A stretch of DNA of 16,295 nucleotides from Acholeplasmatales bacterium (GTDB lineage Bacteria > Bacillota_I > Bacilli_A > Acholeplasmatales > Anaeroplasmataceae), in contig CAAGJD010000220.1 of NCBI GenBank assembly GCA_900770055.1, forward strand, positions 1-16,295, given 5' to 3'. Position 1 is the first letter of the stretch. Each line of letters starts with the position of its first letter. Position numbers and translations under genes: made by a program. The notes below the pieces were generated by a model that saw only the letters and a list, made by a program, of their open reading frames with translations, was not told where the DNA came from and searched no databases. Shown here in pieces: positions 14,955 to 16,295 of this stretch.

Positions 14955-16262
14955 TTAAATAGAACTAACATAGATTTTTTCAATTTCTCCAGTTTGTAAA
15001 TTAATTGCATTAATGTCAGTTCCAGAATGTATAGTATTGTATAACAATATACCAATAATGTTAGTCATTACACTAGAAGTTAATACTGTACCTTTTAATG
15101 TTGTATCTGTAGCTATTCTAGTTAATAATTCACTATCAACTATAATTGATAATCCAGATGAACCACCACATACTTCCTTTGCTGCAGTGATGAAATCCTT
15201 TATTTCTTCTTCTGTTAATACTACACAATCAAATGTACTATCTGCTTTATGATATATAACGACATCAGTTGAATCAGCATATGCTGCATCACCCTCAATT
15301 GTAATATTTTTTGTTATTGTAGCACGCATTACTACACTTTTAGCAATTGAATTTGCATCAGTTATATCATCTAATGTGATTGAAGCAAAGTCAGCATCAG
15401 TAGCAAGATTATTAGATTGTAATGCAGTTAATAATAATACTAATTCAGCTTGCTCAATCATATCATTCGTTGTATCCATACATGAACTTGGGATTACTAT
15501 CTTTGGATTACTAATAATATTATTGCTAATTTGCTTACATACGATTAATGAAGCAGTTACATTTGCAATATTCTTTCCAGATAAAGCGATTGTTGCAAAA
15601 CTTGGACTAGATAAATTTAATCCTAATTCATTAACTGATATAACAATGTTTACCATCTCTGTATCTGATAAATACTTCTTTACAGTTCCTAATTCAATAA
15701 GCTGGTATGTACTACCATTATAAGCACCATTTGGAATACTTAATCCTAAATCTAGAATCTTTTCATTAATTGTTGTCTTCATTACTACTGATTTAACAGC
15801 ATTTTCCATGAAGCTTTCTGTAATACTATCTAAATCAACAACAATTCCACCAATCTTCTTATCACCAGCTAAAGTAGCAAGAGAATCAAGAAGCTTAGAT
15901 AATTCATTTTTTCCATCTTCATCCTTAGCTCCCCATAATGAATTTTGGTAACCAGTTGTTTCAAAATTAATGTCATTATAATACTGATATGGCATATTTA
16001 ATTTATTACTTTCAACTAACTTAGTTGCTATTGTTGCGGCAAGAACGTTAGATGTTTGTAGAGCTATAATATCATTAATTGTTAAATTATTAATATCAAT
16101 ATCACTTACTGTAATATTTCCACTTGGATCAGCAAACTTATTAGTTAATAAATCTAACAATTTAACTAATTCGCTCTTTTCAATATAATCACCACTCTTT
16201 GAATCAGATGGAATTACTAATTGAACTTCAAGCTTAACACTAATTGTTGCGCGAATAATATC
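14955..16262 (-). CDS. Repetitive, probable cell-surface protein, N-terminus missing
   Basis: Only the C-terminal 435 codons are present; the gene runs off the real end of the contig at 16262. An apparent start at 16277 lies in adapter sequence and is false, so the first five residues (MLFRS) are not biological. The genuine part consists of about five divergent repeats of roughly 75-90 residues. Each has a leucine-rich helix (SELVKLLDLL, NELSKLLDSLA, AELVLLLTALQ, EEIKDFITAAK), a strand pair such as IVVDLDSIT or ASITLDDIT, and a core like KSVVMKTTI, KSVVMRATI or TSNVLAATI. No known domain, enzyme motif, TM anchor or LPXTG signal is seen, and the C-terminus ends without a sorting signal. Repeats of this kind suit a large secreted or surface protein; I cannot name a function. 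Confidence 0.7.
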   Translation of the reverse strand, partial: DIIRATISVKLEVQLVIPSDSKSGDYIEKSELVKLLDLLTNKFADPSGNITVSDIDINNLTINDIIALQTSNVLAATIATKLVESNKLNMPYQYYNDINFETTGYQNSLWGAKDEDGKNELSKLLDSLATLAGDKKIGGIVVDLDSITESFMENAVKSVVMKTTINEKILDLGLSIPNGAYNGSTYQLIELGTVKKYLSDTEMVNIVISVNELGLNLSSPSFATIALSGKNIANVTASLIVCKQISNNIISNPKIVIPSSCMDTTNDMIEQAELVLLLTALQSNNLATDADFASITLDDITDANSIAKSVVMRATITKNITIEGDAAYADSTDVVIYHKADSTFDCVVLTEEEIKDFITAAKEVCGGSSGLSIIVDSELLTRIATDTTLKGTVLTSSVMTNIIGILLYNTIHSGTDINAINLQTGEIEKIYVSSI

Positions 16263-16295
16263 AGATCGGAAGAGCACACGTCTGAACTCCAGTCA
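16263..16295 (+). other. Illumina TruSeq adapter sequence (assembly artefact)
   Basis: The last 33 bases begin AGATCGGAAGAGCACACGTC and match the TruSeq Read 1 adapter over their whole length as I know it. They are not genomic. Read on the other strand they create the spurious VLFRS start of the last gene. Confidence 0.98.

Noticed and set aside
15013..15723. Plus-strand frames of 79 and 115 codons opposite the repeat protein
   Set aside because: They are antisense shadows of the repetitive gene, with no promoter or recognisable family.
1..16262. Mollicutes code 4 (TGA = Trp), suggested by the AT-rich genome
   Set aside because: No gene has in-frame TGA where the family would have Trp, Trp is written TGG throughout, and the racemase ends at TGA at a sensible family C-terminus.
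1..16262. CRISPR arrays, insertion sequences, phage genes, attachment sites
   Set aside because: No regular repeat-spacer pattern, transposase, integrase or terminal inverted repeats were seen; the tRNA-His 3' end is not repeated nearby.
16263..16277. Start of the last gene at 16277
   Set aside because: It lies in adapter sequence; the true start is outside the contig.

Overview
The window reads as one end of a metagenome-derived contig from an AT-rich, low-GC Bacillota (Firmicutes), probably an uncultured Bacilli/Erysipelotrichia/Mollicutes-like lineage. The evidence is the AT-rich composition, strong GGAGG-type ribosome binding sites, sigma-A-like promoters (TTGAxx-N16/17-TATAAT), many U-tailed hairpin terminators and Bacillota-type families (UPF0735/PheB ACT protein, thr operon, WYL regulator). 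TAA and TAG end every gene but one (the racemase, TGA). All genes read through with TGG for Trp, so the standard bacterial code applies. The last 33 bases are Illumina adapter, so real sequence ends at 16262.

Layout. (1) 2-763: 3' part of a YhcC-type radical SAM gene, meeting the next block at a shared bidirectional terminator. (2) 775-6965, minus strand: a threonine operon (thrC-thrB-ACT protein-hom) from a strong promoter, then acpP with its own promoter, then a full-length but catalytically degenerate leucyl-tRNA synthetase paralogue behind an internal terminator. (3) 7068-8143: a short, divergent alanine racemase and, divergently, a possible 27-residue membrane microprotein. (4) 8184-8717: a lipoprotein with a probable thioredoxin-like fold, on its own promoter. 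(5) 8799-12329: a three-gene operon, WYL regulator - HAD phosphatase - FG-GAP/propeller protein resembling rhamnogalacturonan lyases but without a signal peptide. (6) 12391-12603: tRNA-His with terminator and promoter, divergent from (7) 12637-14676, a two-TM protein of unknown function followed by galU. (8) 14677-14954: non-coding, with terminators facing both ways, a candidate small RNA and two cre-like/LacI-type operator sequences. (9) 14955-16262: C-terminal part of a repetitive, probably surface-exposed protein, cut by the contig end.

How the genes work together: thrC, thrB and hom make threonine from aspartate semialdehyde, with an ACT protein translationally coupled to Hom as a plausible sensor. 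GalU supplies UDP-glucose for envelope glycans, and its co-transcribed membrane protein probably acts there too. The WYL operon looks like a self-regulated carbohydrate module. The least expected item is the synthetase-like protein without HIGH or KMSKS motifs, encoded directly after the acyl carrier protein.
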